A stretch of 15,380 bases of DNA from Candidatus Latescibacterota bacterium (GTDB lineage Bacteria > Latescibacterota > UBA2968 > GCA-2709665), in assembly GCA_012271065.1 (NCBI GenBank), contig JAAXHE010000243.1, positions 1-15,380 of the forward strand, given 5' to 3'. The notes under the pieces are model-generated. The model saw only the letters and a list, made by a program, of their open reading frames with translations. It searched no databases and was not told the origin of the DNA. Both the position numbers and the translations under genes were made by a program. Below, in pieces: positions 5,927-12,920 of this stretch. Position 1 is the first letter of the stretch. Each line of letters begins with the position of its first letter.

Positions 5927-7702
5927 CTACTCAGTGATTATGTCTGCAAATGTATGACCCGCCGGGATCATGGGAAGCACATGTTCCTGATAGGGGACGA
6001 TTACGTCAAGCACATACGGGCCGGAAGTCTCGAGCAGGTGCTCCAGGGCGCCCTCCAGCTCTTTCTTGTGTTCCACGCGCGCTGCCGGAATGCCGAAACC
6101 CTTGGCGATATTGACAAAATCGGGGTGGATGCCCCCTTCCGGATCGCCTATGAAGGTGTGGCCGCGGTTGCTTTCGTAGAACCTGTCTTCCCACTGAACC
6201 ACCATTCCCAGGTGCTGGTTGTTGATGATGATGGTTTTGACGGGCAGTTTCTCCACGTAAAGCGTGGCCAGTTCCTGCACGTTCATCACAAAGCTTCCGT
6301 CGCCGTCGATATTCACGACCAGGTCGTCAGGTCTGGCCAGTTGAGCGCCCAGAGCGGCTGGCAGGCCGAATCCCATCGCGCCCAGCCCGCCCGATGTGAG
6401 CCAGTTACGCGGTTCGTCGAACAGGTAATATTGGGCGGCCCACATCTGATGCTGTCCCACTCCCGTTGAGACCACGGCCTTTCCGTCCGTCATTCGATAC
6501 AGCAGGTCGATGGCGTGCTGAGGAAGGATCGCGTCGTCCGCTTCCTGATAGGCGAGCGGATGTTTCTGTCGCCAGGTTTTCAGTTCGGTATGCCAGGCGT
6601 CGTAGTCTCCGGGTACCACCTGTTTATTCAAGTCCTCAAGGGCGTATCTGACGTCGCTGACAACAGGAATGTGCGCGGTCTTGTTCTTGTTGATTTCCGA
6701 TGGGTCGATGTCGACGTGTACGATCTTGCCGTGTTTGCAGAACTCCTCGAGCTTTCCCGTAACGCGGTCGTCGAAACGAACTCCCATAGCCAGCAACAGG
6801 TCCGCGTGGTTGATCGCGTAGTTTGCGTAGACGGTTCCGTGCATGCCGACCATCCTGAGCGAGAGCGGATGGGTTTCCGGGAAGACGCCAAGCCCCATGA
6901 GCGTTTGCACGACTGGAATGCCGGTTTTGCTGACAAGCTCCCGAAGTTCTCCGGCGGCGCCGGCGGCCACGATGCCTCCGCCTACATAAAGGACCGGCCG
7001 TTTGGCTTCCCGGATCGCGCGGACCACGTTTTCGATGGCTCTGCTGTCGGCCCTGATATGAGGATTGTAGCTTCGAATGGCCACATCGTCCGGCCAGACC
7101 GGCGCATGCATGGCCTGCTGGACGTCTTTCGGCACATCGATCAGTACCGGTCCCGGCCGGCCGGTATTAGCGATATAGAACGACTCCTTTACGATGCGTG
7201 GTATATCCTCGATACGGTCGATCAGGAAGTTGTGTTTGGTGATCTGCCTGGTGACCTCGACGATGGGTGTTTCCTGAAAAGCGTCGCCGCCCATCACGTG
7301 TGTTGCCACCTGACCCGTTATGGCGACCAGAGGAACGGAGTCCATCTTCGCGTCAGCCAATCCGGTGACCAGGTTGGTGGCTCCGGGACCAGATGTGGCC
7401 AGACACACGCCGACCCTGCCCGATGCCTTTGCAAATCCTTCTGCGGCAAATATTTCACCTTGTTCGTGCCGACACAACACGTTTCGGATCCGGGAACGTG
7501 TAAGCGCCTGATGGATCTCCATGCTTGCGCCGCCGGGATATCCGAAGATGACATCGACACCTTCACGGACGAGCGCTTCCACCAGAATGTCCGCGCCTTT
7601 CATCGGAGCTGGAGGAGGCGAAGACACGTCTCCAAACGCCACCTGCTTTTCAGGGCGCCCGTTGGTTTCGGATGCGCGGATTTGCTCGGATTTCTTTGCC
7701 AT
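5927..7702 (-). CDS. ilvB: Acetolactate synthase, large (catalytic) subunit
   Basis: This enzyme makes 2-acetolactate from two pyruvates (or 2-aceto-2-hydroxybutyrate with 2-ketobutyrate), the first common step of valine, leucine and isoleucine synthesis, in the cytosol with ThDP, FAD and Mg. The 591-residue length fits. The ThDP-activating glutamate is E80 in [28 protein letters not shown] at 138-158 is typical of the family. The ThDP/Mg motif starts at GDGSF (467-471) and ends at NN (494-495), followed by [13 protein letters not shown]. The first 33 residues, Pro- and Ser-rich, precede the usual start ([11 protein letters not shown]). The regulatory subunit gene ilvN and ilvC are not adjacent, so it is a solo transcription unit with its own promoter and terminator. 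The start has only a weak, distant GGGAG. A catabolic or TPP-family relative such as oxalyl-CoA decarboxylase or glyoxylate carboligase is unlikely given the AHAS-specific segments. Confidence 0.93.
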   Translation of the reverse strand: MAKKSEQIRASETNGRPEKQVAFGDVSSPPPAPMKGADILVEALVREGVDVIFGYPGGASMEIHQALTRSRIRNVLCRHEQGEIFAAEGFAKASGRVGVCLATSGPGATNLVTGLADAKMDSVPLVAITGQVATHVMGGDAFQETPIVEVTRQITKHNFLIDRIEDIPRIVKESFYIANTGRPGPVLIDVPKDVQQAMHAPVWPDDVAIRSYNPHIRADSRAIENVVRAIREAKRPVLYVGGGIVAAGAAGELRELVSKTGIPVVQTLMGLGVFPETHPLSLRMVGMHGTVYANYAINHADLLLAMGVRFDDRVTGKLEEFCKHGKIVHVDIDPSEINKNKTAHIPVVSDVRYALEDLNKQVVPGDYDAWHTELKTWRQKHPLAYQEADDAILPQHAIDLLYRMTDGKAVVSTGVGQHQMWAAQYYLFDEPRNWLTSGGLGAMGFGLPAALGAQLARPDDLVVNIDGDGSFVMNVQELATLYVEKLPVKTIIINNQHLGMVVQWEDRFYESNRGHTFIGDPEGGIHPDFVNIAKGFGIPAARVEHKKELEGALEHLLETSGPYVLDVIVPYQEHVLPMIPAGHTFADIITE

Positions 7703-7751
7703 CTTCAGTGTACTCCCGAGATTAAGAAGCCATTCTGCGGTTAATTAATGC

Positions 7752-7780
7752 AATATAAACACGCACCGGCGATCCGTCAA
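7752..7780 (-). promoter_or_regulatory. Sigma-70 promoter of ilvB
   Basis: TTGACG (7780-7775), 17-nt spacer, TATATT (7757-7752) on the minus strand, about 50 nt before the ilvB ATG. It lies between the upstream terminator (7809-7833) and the gene, so ilvB does not depend on read-through. The short leader leaves little room for an attenuator. Confidence 0.7.
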
Positions 7781-7798
7781 ATTCATGTGGAAAAACCG

Positions 7799-7833
7799 AA
7801 AATAAAAACGCCGTCGAATCGATATCGACGGCG
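7799..7833 (-). terminator. Strong intrinsic terminator
   Basis: CGCCGTCGA and TCGACGGCG form a perfect 9-bp stem with a 7-nt loop, followed on the minus strand by TTTTTATTTT. It ends a transcript that begins upstream on the minus strand. The UVR gene stops 510 nt earlier, so the nearer candidate is the small transcript starting near 8069. Confidence 0.88.
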
Positions 7834-8069
7834 GGCTGAGTGCGTGTATCTGCCATTCCGGATTATAAGCCCTGCCGTCCAGGGGATACGGGTACCAAAA
7901 GAGCGACGCCAGGGTTCACGTTATCGTTGCCCGGGACTGGAACGGATATAACGCGCAGATTCAATGTCACTGGATGAATCCCTTACGTAGGCCGCGGGCC
8001 TGTAACTGCCCGGTAATTTGATCCGTGGAACATCGGAGGCGGTGTGTTAGCGGATGATCTGTCTAACCG
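7799..8069 (-). ncRNA. Candidate structured small RNA of about 270 nt
   Basis: This minus-strand interval runs from the predicted start of a near-consensus promoter (8076-8104) to a strong terminator (7799-7833) and contains no long open frame. By hand it shows successive hairpins. They are GTTAG/CTAAC (8067-8046), CGGGC/GCCCG (8012-7995), GATTC/GAATC (7980-7958), a 10-bp stem CGTTAT-atc-CGTT/AACG-ATAACG (7953-7919), CCCTG-g-CGTC/GACG-g-CAGGG (7914-7870), and the terminator. The shorter ones could be chance. The 10-bp and 9-bp stems and the terminator are stronger. I do not recognise it as 6S RNA, tmRNA, SRP RNA, RNase P or a known riboswitch. A 43-codon frame starting at 7854 and several shorter ones exist, none with a clear site, so a small peptide gene is the alternative. 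Confidence 0.4.
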
Positions 8070-8075
8070 GGGAAT

Positions 8076-8104
8076 ATAGTATTGGATTCGACCCGAAAAG
8101 TCAA
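8076..8104 (-). promoter_or_regulatory. Sigma-70 promoter driving the candidate small RNA
   Basis: TTGACT (8104-8099), exactly 17 nt, TACTAT (8081-8076) on the minus strand. Expected start is near 8069. No recognisable gene starts for 270 nt downstream, before a terminator, which is what led to the small-RNA call. Confidence 0.65.
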
Positions 8105-8346
8105 GGTGTTTTTGATGCCACGTGGAATTCCGGCAGGAGACCAAGACCATTTACGGGGACGTGGTCTATGCGAGTCGATTGCATTGCCGCCTGGGCGCAT
8201 GTGCCAAAGGTCTTGCAGGCTCTGGCTGTATATGCCTATTTTGAGGGGTGCGCGTTCGTCGGAGCTTATGATATTGGAATAGATCGGAAACGTAAGGGGG
8301 TAACGCCAATCCTGGCGAACTCACCGCACATTCCCGGTGCATAGCG
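8105..8346. other. Intergenic stretch without a recognised gene
   Basis: This is the gap between the UVR gene stop and the small-RNA promoter. The plus strand has a 96-codon frame (8054-8344) that starts inside the promoter region, has no good ribosome-binding site and resembles nothing I know. The minus strand has a 58-codon frame that I take as chance. No hairpin terminator directly follows the UVR gene. Confidence 0.4.
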
Positions 8347-9111
8347 TCAATTTTCTTCCAATTCCCAGATTTTGTCCCGGATGGCAGCGGCGCGCTCAAA
8401 ATCCTCGTCCTCGACGGCTTGAGCCAATTCCTCCTTGAGTTTTTCCTCCGGACTCTGCGGGCGTTTGCTCAGTATTTCGTCTTCCAGTTCCTTCAGGGAC
8501 TCCTGAGAGCGCTTTTTTTCAATTTCAAACTCTTCGGCCTCCACGCCCTCGAGGTTCGAAATCTTCGTTTGCGTGTCACCGATTATCTCGAGAGCCGTGT
8601 CGTAATCGTCCTGCTGAGTTGCGATCATTACCCTTGCGACGGCGTGGATTCTGAGAATGTAAGGCCACCACTTTTCGAGGTTTTCCCTGTCTTCCGTGCG
8701 TTCGGCGTACCTGTTGACAAAGCGGAATACGTCCATATTTCTTTCGGTATCGCGTACAACCCTGTTGTAATCGCGAATCTGCAGAAGGAATACATACCTT
8801 TCGTATATCCGCCGGCTTTCGTCGAAAATCTCGGAACAGGCGTGCTCATCCAGACTGAAGCCCGCGGGCGACCCCGAGGCACCCACATGTTTCTGCAACT
8901 GCTGTTTGTGATAGTCTAGGACAAAGGTCTGATTATAGGGTTTCTGTCCATCGGGCCGGCCATCCAATTCCATTTGCAAGACGCCCTGAAACGCACCTTG
9001 ATCGACACGCACCTGAATTTTCTCCACGCCCCGGGGATCGATTACTTTTCGGATGCTGTTCTGGGGATCGTAGGGCCAGTTTTTCAGAATCGGTCCGATA
9101 TCCCCTGACAT
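8347..9111 (-). CDS. UVR-motif (UvrB/UvrC-type) protein of unknown function
   Basis: The 254-residue protein ends in SPEEKLKEELAQAVEDEDFE followed by RAAAIRDKIWELEEN. This is a clear UVR motif, the coiled-coil hairpin by which UvrB and UvrC contact each other. The rest lacks nuclease, helicase or GIY-YIG features. The N-terminal part (MSGDIGPILKNWPYDPQ, then a QVRVDQGAFQGVLQMELDGRPDG patch) is what I recall from orphan UVR proteins of Planctomycetes-like genomes. The middle is helical and tetratricopeptide-like, rich in Tyr and Arg (about 95-190). I chose the ATG at 9111 because GGAG stands 7 nt ahead and conservation begins here. Frames to 9234 add 41 low-complexity residues. No nucleotide-excision gene is nearby, so a DNA-repair role is not supported. 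Such motifs also occur in Clp-adaptor-like proteins (McsA). Confidence 0.8.
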   Translation of the reverse strand: MSGDIGPILKNWPYDPQNSIRKVIDPRGVEKIQVRVDQGAFQGVLQMELDGRPDGQKPYNQTFVLDYHKQQLQKHVGASGSPAGFSLDEHACSEIFDESRRIYERYVFLLQIRDYNRVVRDTERNMDVFRFVNRYAERTEDRENLEKWWPYILRIHAVARVMIATQQDDYDTALEIIGDTQTKISNLEGVEAEEFEIEKKRSQESLKELEDEILSKRPQSPEEKLKEELAQAVEDEDFERAAAIRDKIWELEEN

Positions 9112-9426
9112 GACATGGCTCCAGGGCTTGGACGGGTTCCTCGGCGCGGAAGCATCGGCCGAAGGCCACCGGCTGGTTTGTGAGGTCGCCACGTTAGTCA
9201 AATGTAAATAAGTCCGAAACAAAAACAAGGGCAAAGCCGACCGCCCGGGCTACAGGTTCTGAAGCGTGAACCAACGGGTTCCGCAGTTCCGCATTTCGAA
9301 TAGTGGTGAGCGTTTCTGGCGGATTTCCGGTTCACAGTCAGGCGGGAGAATGGCAGGACCTCAACTTAGAGATGGTGAACTGCTGAGACTAAACAGTTAA
9401 TCGCGCATTTGCCCTGGGAGAGTTCC
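9112..9426. other. Divergent intergenic region
   Basis: This is the space between the minus-strand UVR gene and the plus-strand permease gene, which must hold both promoters. On the minus strand TTGCCC, 17 nt, TTATTT (about 9235-9207) is a weak candidate. On the plus strand I see no good -35/-10 pair. No gene, repeat or strong hairpin was found. Confidence 0.4.
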
Positions 9427-10740
9427 ATGACTGCGATTGTGAGGTATTTTCGGTTTGAAGAGAACGGGGCCACCTTCCGGACAGAGGTGATCGGCGGGCT
9501 GACTTCATTTGTTACGATGGCCTATATCGTGGCGGTGAATCCGGGCATGCTGTCGGAAGCGCTGGGGAAGGATCTTTTTGGAGAACTGCTGTTCGCGACT
9601 TGCATTTCAGCGGCCCTGGCGACCCTGATTATGGGCATTGTCGCGAACTATCCGTTTGCCCTGGCGCCGGGGATGGGTTTGAACGCCTTTTTCGCGTATA
9701 CCGTAGTGCTGGGGATGGGTGTGCGCTGGGACCTGGCATTGGGCGTCGTTCTTGCATCGGGTATCCTCTTTACGTTGTTGACGCTGGTGCGCGTGAGGGA
9801 GGCCATCATCAACGCGGTGCCCGACACCATCAAGCATGCCACTGCGTGTGGCATCGGACTGTTTGTCGCATTTATCGGATTGAAGAATGCGGGAATCGTG
9901 GTGGCGAATCCAGCAACGCTGATTACACTTGGAGAAATCAGAAGCGGACCCGTTGGGCTTACGCTGCTGGGTGTGCTGGGTACGGGGGTCATGTTGGCAA
10001 GAGGCGTTAAGGGCGCCATATTGTACGGGATGCTGGGTGTGACGGTTCTGGGAATGTTGACGGGCGTGAACGCAGCACCTGAAGGGTTTTTCAGTCTGCC
10101 GGCGTGGCCTGAGCAGTTGTTTGGCGTCGCGGCTGTAAACCTGGCGGCGGCATTCGATGTAGGTTTAATCGGCGTGGTCTTTGTTTTCCTGTTTGTGGAT
10201 ATGTTCGACACCATGGGTACGCTGGTCGGGGTGTCGGGCAGAGCGGGATTTCTGGATGAACGGGGCCGGCTGCCGCGGGCAAACCGGGCGCTGCTTGCCG
10301 ATTCATTGGGTACGGTATTCGGCTCTCTGTTCGGGACTTCGACTGTGACGACGTATATCGAAAGCGCTTCGGGCATTGCAGCCGGGGCGCGAACCGGCTT
10401 CGCGAGCGTTGTAACCGGCGCCATGTTCCTGCTGGCCCTGTTCCTTACGCCTCTCGTGGAGGCCATTCCGGCGTTTGCAACCGCGCCGGCGCTAATCGTG
10501 GTTGGGGTACTGATGATGGCATCGGTGGTTAACGTGAAATGGCACGACGTCACCGATGCTTTGCCGGCATTTCTGACCCTGATCGCCATGCCGTTGACGT
10601 TCAGTATTTCGGACGGTCTTGCGATGGGGTTCATCGCGTTTCCCATTGTAAAGCGGCTTGGGCGACAGGGGGACGAGGTGAACCCCCTGGTGGACCTGCT
10701 GGCGGTGATATTTATCGCCAGGTACCTGTTTATGGATTGA
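9427..10740 (+). CDS. NCS2-family (AzgA/PbuG-type) nucleobase permease
   Basis: The 437-residue inner-membrane proton symporter has about 13-14 hydrophobic helices. Family marks are TSFVTMAYIVAVNPG (26-40), ALAPGMGLNAFFAY (78-91), FVDMFDTMGTLVGV (256-269) and GTSTVTTYIESASGIAAGARTG split across 303-324. These are the segments that build the purine site in the AzgA-like branch (guanine, hypoxanthine, adenine) and differ from the UraA/xanthine branch. The substrate is therefore probably a purine base, but xanthine or a hydantoin-like ring cannot be excluded. The ATG at 9427 follows GGGAGAG by 4 nt. A TTG 18 nt earlier is ignored. It ends 28 nt before hyuA on the same strand, so the two are likely co-transcribed, which hints that the permease feeds a ring-opening reaction. 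Confidence 0.92.
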   Translation: MTAIVRYFRFEENGATFRTEVIGGLTSFVTMAYIVAVNPGMLSEALGKDLFGELLFATCISAALATLIMGIVANYPFALAPGMGLNAFFAYTVVLGMGVRWDLALGVVLASGILFTLLTLVRVREAIINAVPDTIKHATACGIGLFVAFIGLKNAGIVVANPATLITLGEIRSGPVGLTLLGVLGTGVMLARGVKGAILYGMLGVTVLGMLTGVNAAPEGFFSLPAWPEQLFGVAAVNLAAAFDVGLIGVVFVFLFVDMFDTMGTLVGVSGRAGFLDERGRLPRANRALLADSLGTVFGSLFGTSTVTTYIESASGIAAGARTGFASVVTGAMFLLALFLTPLVEAIPAFATAPALIVVGVLMMASVVNVKWHDVTDALPAFLTLIAMPLTFSISDGLAMGFIAFPIVKRLGRQGDEVNPLVDLLAVIFIARYLFMD

Positions 10741-10768
10741 AGAATTCCACTTCAAGGATTGCGGGAAT

Positions 10769-12814
10769 ATGCGCATCGGCATCGATATCGGCGGCACGTT
10801 TACGGATGTTGTGGCAGTTGACGAAGACGGCCGCGTCAAACTGTGCAAGTTGCCGTCCACGCCGGAAGATTACGGCAGGGCCATAATAGACGGCGTAAGT
10901 CATGTTGTAAATGGATCCGGGGTACACGTGAATGAAGTCATTCATGGCACGACCGTGGCGACCAATGCCGTCCTTGGCGGCACGGGCGCCCGGACCGGGC
11001 TGATCACAACCAGGGGATTTCGAGACGTACTTGAGATCGGGCGTCTGCGGATGCCCCGGTTGTACGATCTCTCCTGGGAGAAGCCGAAGCCACTTGTGCC
11101 ACGTTATCTCCGTCTGGAGGTGAACGAACGGATTGCGGCAGATGGCCGCGTCATGGATCCGCTGGATGAGGAGAGCGTTCTTCTTGCGATCGAACGGCTG
11201 GTTGAGGAGCGTGTTGTTTCGATCGCGGTTTGCCTGCTCAACTCGTATGTGAATCCGGATCACGAAATCAGGATAGGTGAGTTGCTGCGTGCGGCCGGGC
11301 GATGGACTGTGACGCTGTCCTCGGAAGTCCTTCCTGAAATCAAGGAATACGAACGGACCAGTACCACAGTGATTAACGCATACGTGATGCCAGTGGTACG
11401 GAGCTATTTGAGCGATCTTCGCGCACGACTTCAAACTCTGGAAATAAATGCGCCGCTGCGGATCATGCAGTCAGGGGGAGGCGTTACCGACGCTGCTACG
11501 GCGGTCGAGCGTCCCGTGCAGATTCTCGAATCCGGGCCTGCCGCGGGCGTGGTCGCCGCCGCGTCGCTGGGGCGTCGCATCGGTTGCATGGATCTGATTG
11601 CATTCGATATGGGAGGGACCACGGCCAAGGCTGCGCTGATCGAAAACGGACAAATATCACGCATTTCGGACTACGAGGTGGGCGGCGGGTTGTCCGTTGC
11701 CGGGAGGTTACTGAGCGGTGGCGGGTACGCCACTAGGGTACCCAGTATCGATCTGGCCGAGATCGGAGCTGGCGGAGGGAGTATCCTGGAGGTCGACGGC
11801 GGTGGAGCGCTTCTTGTCGGACCCGCCAGCGCAGGAGCGGACCCGGGTCCGGTCTGCTACCGGCGCGGCGGAAAACGGCCTACGCTTACGGATGCGAATC
11901 TGCTGCTTGGATACCTGAATCCCGATGGACCGGCTGGGGGTTGCCTTCCTCTGGACGTCGCGTTGGCACGCAGCGCGATGCGGGAACGTATTGCGTCCAG
12001 GATGAATCTGGGGGTGGCCGAGGCCGCCCTGGGGGCGCACCGGATCGCGGTTGCACGTATGGTGAGAGCAGTGCGTGCGGTTTCGTCAGAGCGCGGCCGG
12101 GACCCCCGTGAATACTCGTTGCTGGCTTTCGGCGGGAGCGGCCCTCTCCACGCCGTGGCGATGGCCGGTGTACTGGGTATACAGAGCGTATTGGTGCCGC
12201 CCGCGCCCGGGCTCTTCAGCGCCATCGGTCTGGTCTCGGCAGGATTGCAGTACGATCTGGCACGCACCCGCCTGGGTCGACTGCTGGAAGCGGAACCGGA
12301 TGAGCTTCAGTCTGCCTTTGAAAGGATGGCGGAAGAAGCTGGAGAACGGTTGCCCGGTTCGGCATTCGAGAATATCGTGGATCTCAGGTACGCTGGGCAG
12401 TCCTATGAACTGCCGATCAGGGCGCCCGGCGGGTCGTGGAACCGTGGTACCCTCGTGGACCTGGGGAACGCGTTTGAAGCAGAACACGAGCGCACGTACG
12501 GGCACCGCGCCGAGACCGACTCGGTTGAAATCGTTACATTGAGGATTCGCGCGTTCCTGCCCGGGCCGCCGATGCCCAGCGGGAACGACATCGACGAACC
12601 TGATGAAGGCGCCCGGATGCCCGGCACACGGCGGGCATATTTCGGGGAGCGTAAGGGATGGATCGAGACACGGGTTTTGACGCGGAGCCAACTGAAGGTA
12701 TCGCCTCTACGGGGCCCGCTGATTCTAGAGGATTATGACGCAACAACGCTGGTTCCGCCGGATGTTCGCGTGCAACTGGATGAGTGGAGGAATATCGTGA
12801 TTGACCTGGAATGA
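10769..12814 (+). CDS. hyuA: Hydantoinase/oxoprolinase subunit A (HyuA family)
   Basis: The 681-residue protein has a sugar-kinase-like ATPase fold. Phosphate-1 motif GIDIGGTFTDVV is at 4-15, HGTTVATNAVL at 59-69, the central FDMGGTTAK at 279-287 and FGGSGPLHA at 454-462. DLAEIGAGGGSI and VGPASAGADPGPVCY between them are family hallmarks. The family (N-methylhydantoinase A, 5-oxoprolinase A, acetone carboxylase beta) uses ATP to activate a cyclic amide or a ketone and works with a B subunit. The exact substrate cannot be read from sequence. Length is typical (650-700). The C-terminal domain ends normally. The ATG follows a purine-rich AAGGATTGCGGGAAT, and the gene lies 28 nt after the permease gene. 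The B subunit is not next in the same direction but converges from the other strand (see hyuB), which is uncommon. Confidence 0.93.
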   Translation: MRIGIDIGGTFTDVVAVDEDGRVKLCKLPSTPEDYGRAIIDGVSHVVNGSGVHVNEVIHGTTVATNAVLGGTGARTGLITTRGFRDVLEIGRLRMPRLYDLSWEKPKPLVPRYLRLEVNERIAADGRVMDPLDEESVLLAIERLVEERVVSIAVCLLNSYVNPDHEIRIGELLRAAGRWTVTLSSEVLPEIKEYERTSTTVINAYVMPVVRSYLSDLRARLQTLEINAPLRIMQSGGGVTDAATAVERPVQILESGPAAGVVAAASLGRRIGCMDLIAFDMGGTTAKAALIENGQISRISDYEVGGGLSVAGRLLSGGGYATRVPSIDLAEIGAGGGSILEVDGGGALLVGPASAGADPGPVCYRRGGKRPTLTDANLLLGYLNPDGPAGGCLPLDVALARSAMRERIASRMNLGVAEAALGAHRIAVARMVRAVRAVSSERGRDPREYSLLAFGGSGPLHAVAMAGVLGIQSVLVPPAPGLFSAIGLVSAGLQYDLARTRLGRLLEAEPDELQSAFERMAEEAGERLPGSAFENIVDLRYAGQSYELPIRAPGGSWNRGTLVDLGNAFEAEHERTYGHRAETDSVEIVTLRIRAFLPGPPMPSGNDIDEPDEGARMPGTRRAYFGERKGWIETRVLTRSQLKVSPLRGPLILEDYDATTLVPPDVRVQLDEWRNIVIDLE

Positions 12815-12846
12815 ATGCGGTTTTAGCGGACGTTTCAGTATAAAAT

Positions 12847-12871
12847 GCGGGCGGTCCAAAGGATCGTCCGC
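12847..12871. terminator. Bidirectional terminator between hyuA and hyuB
   Basis: GCGGGCGGTCC pairs with GGATCGTCCGC as an 11-bp stem (two G-T pairs) with an AAA loop. The minus-strand side is followed by ATTTTATA and the plus-strand side by GTTTCGTT. It lies between the two convergent stops, 33 nt after hyuA and about 50 nt after hyuB. Confidence 0.75.
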
Positions 12872-12920
12872 GTTTCGTTACGTGCCTGGATGCAGCCGGG
12901 ACCGATAAGGCACGGGGGTG

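Noticed and set aside
6515..7744. A 409-codon plus-strand frame antisense to ilvB
   Set aside because: It mirrors a well-supported ilvB with all catalytic motifs; the long antisense frame comes from codon bias and shows no family pattern.
8075..8125. Plus-strand sequence TTGGATTCGAC followed by an AAGGTG, resembling the 5' end of tmRNA
   Set aside because: No tag reading frame, no T-loop GGTTCGA or CCA end within 400 nt, and the minus-strand promoter explains the same bases better.
8054..8344. A 96-codon plus-strand frame in the gap before the UVR gene
   Set aside because: No ribosome-binding site, no recognisable domain, and it starts inside the minus-strand promoter region.
9648..10646. 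A 332-codon minus-strand frame over the permease gene
   Set aside because: It is a Thr/Pro/Asn-rich shadow of membrane codons; the plus-strand protein is a clear NCS2 permease.
12075..12691. Frames of 155-201 codons on both strands inside hyuA
   Set aside because: They overlap the conserved C-terminal half of HyuA and show no independent features.
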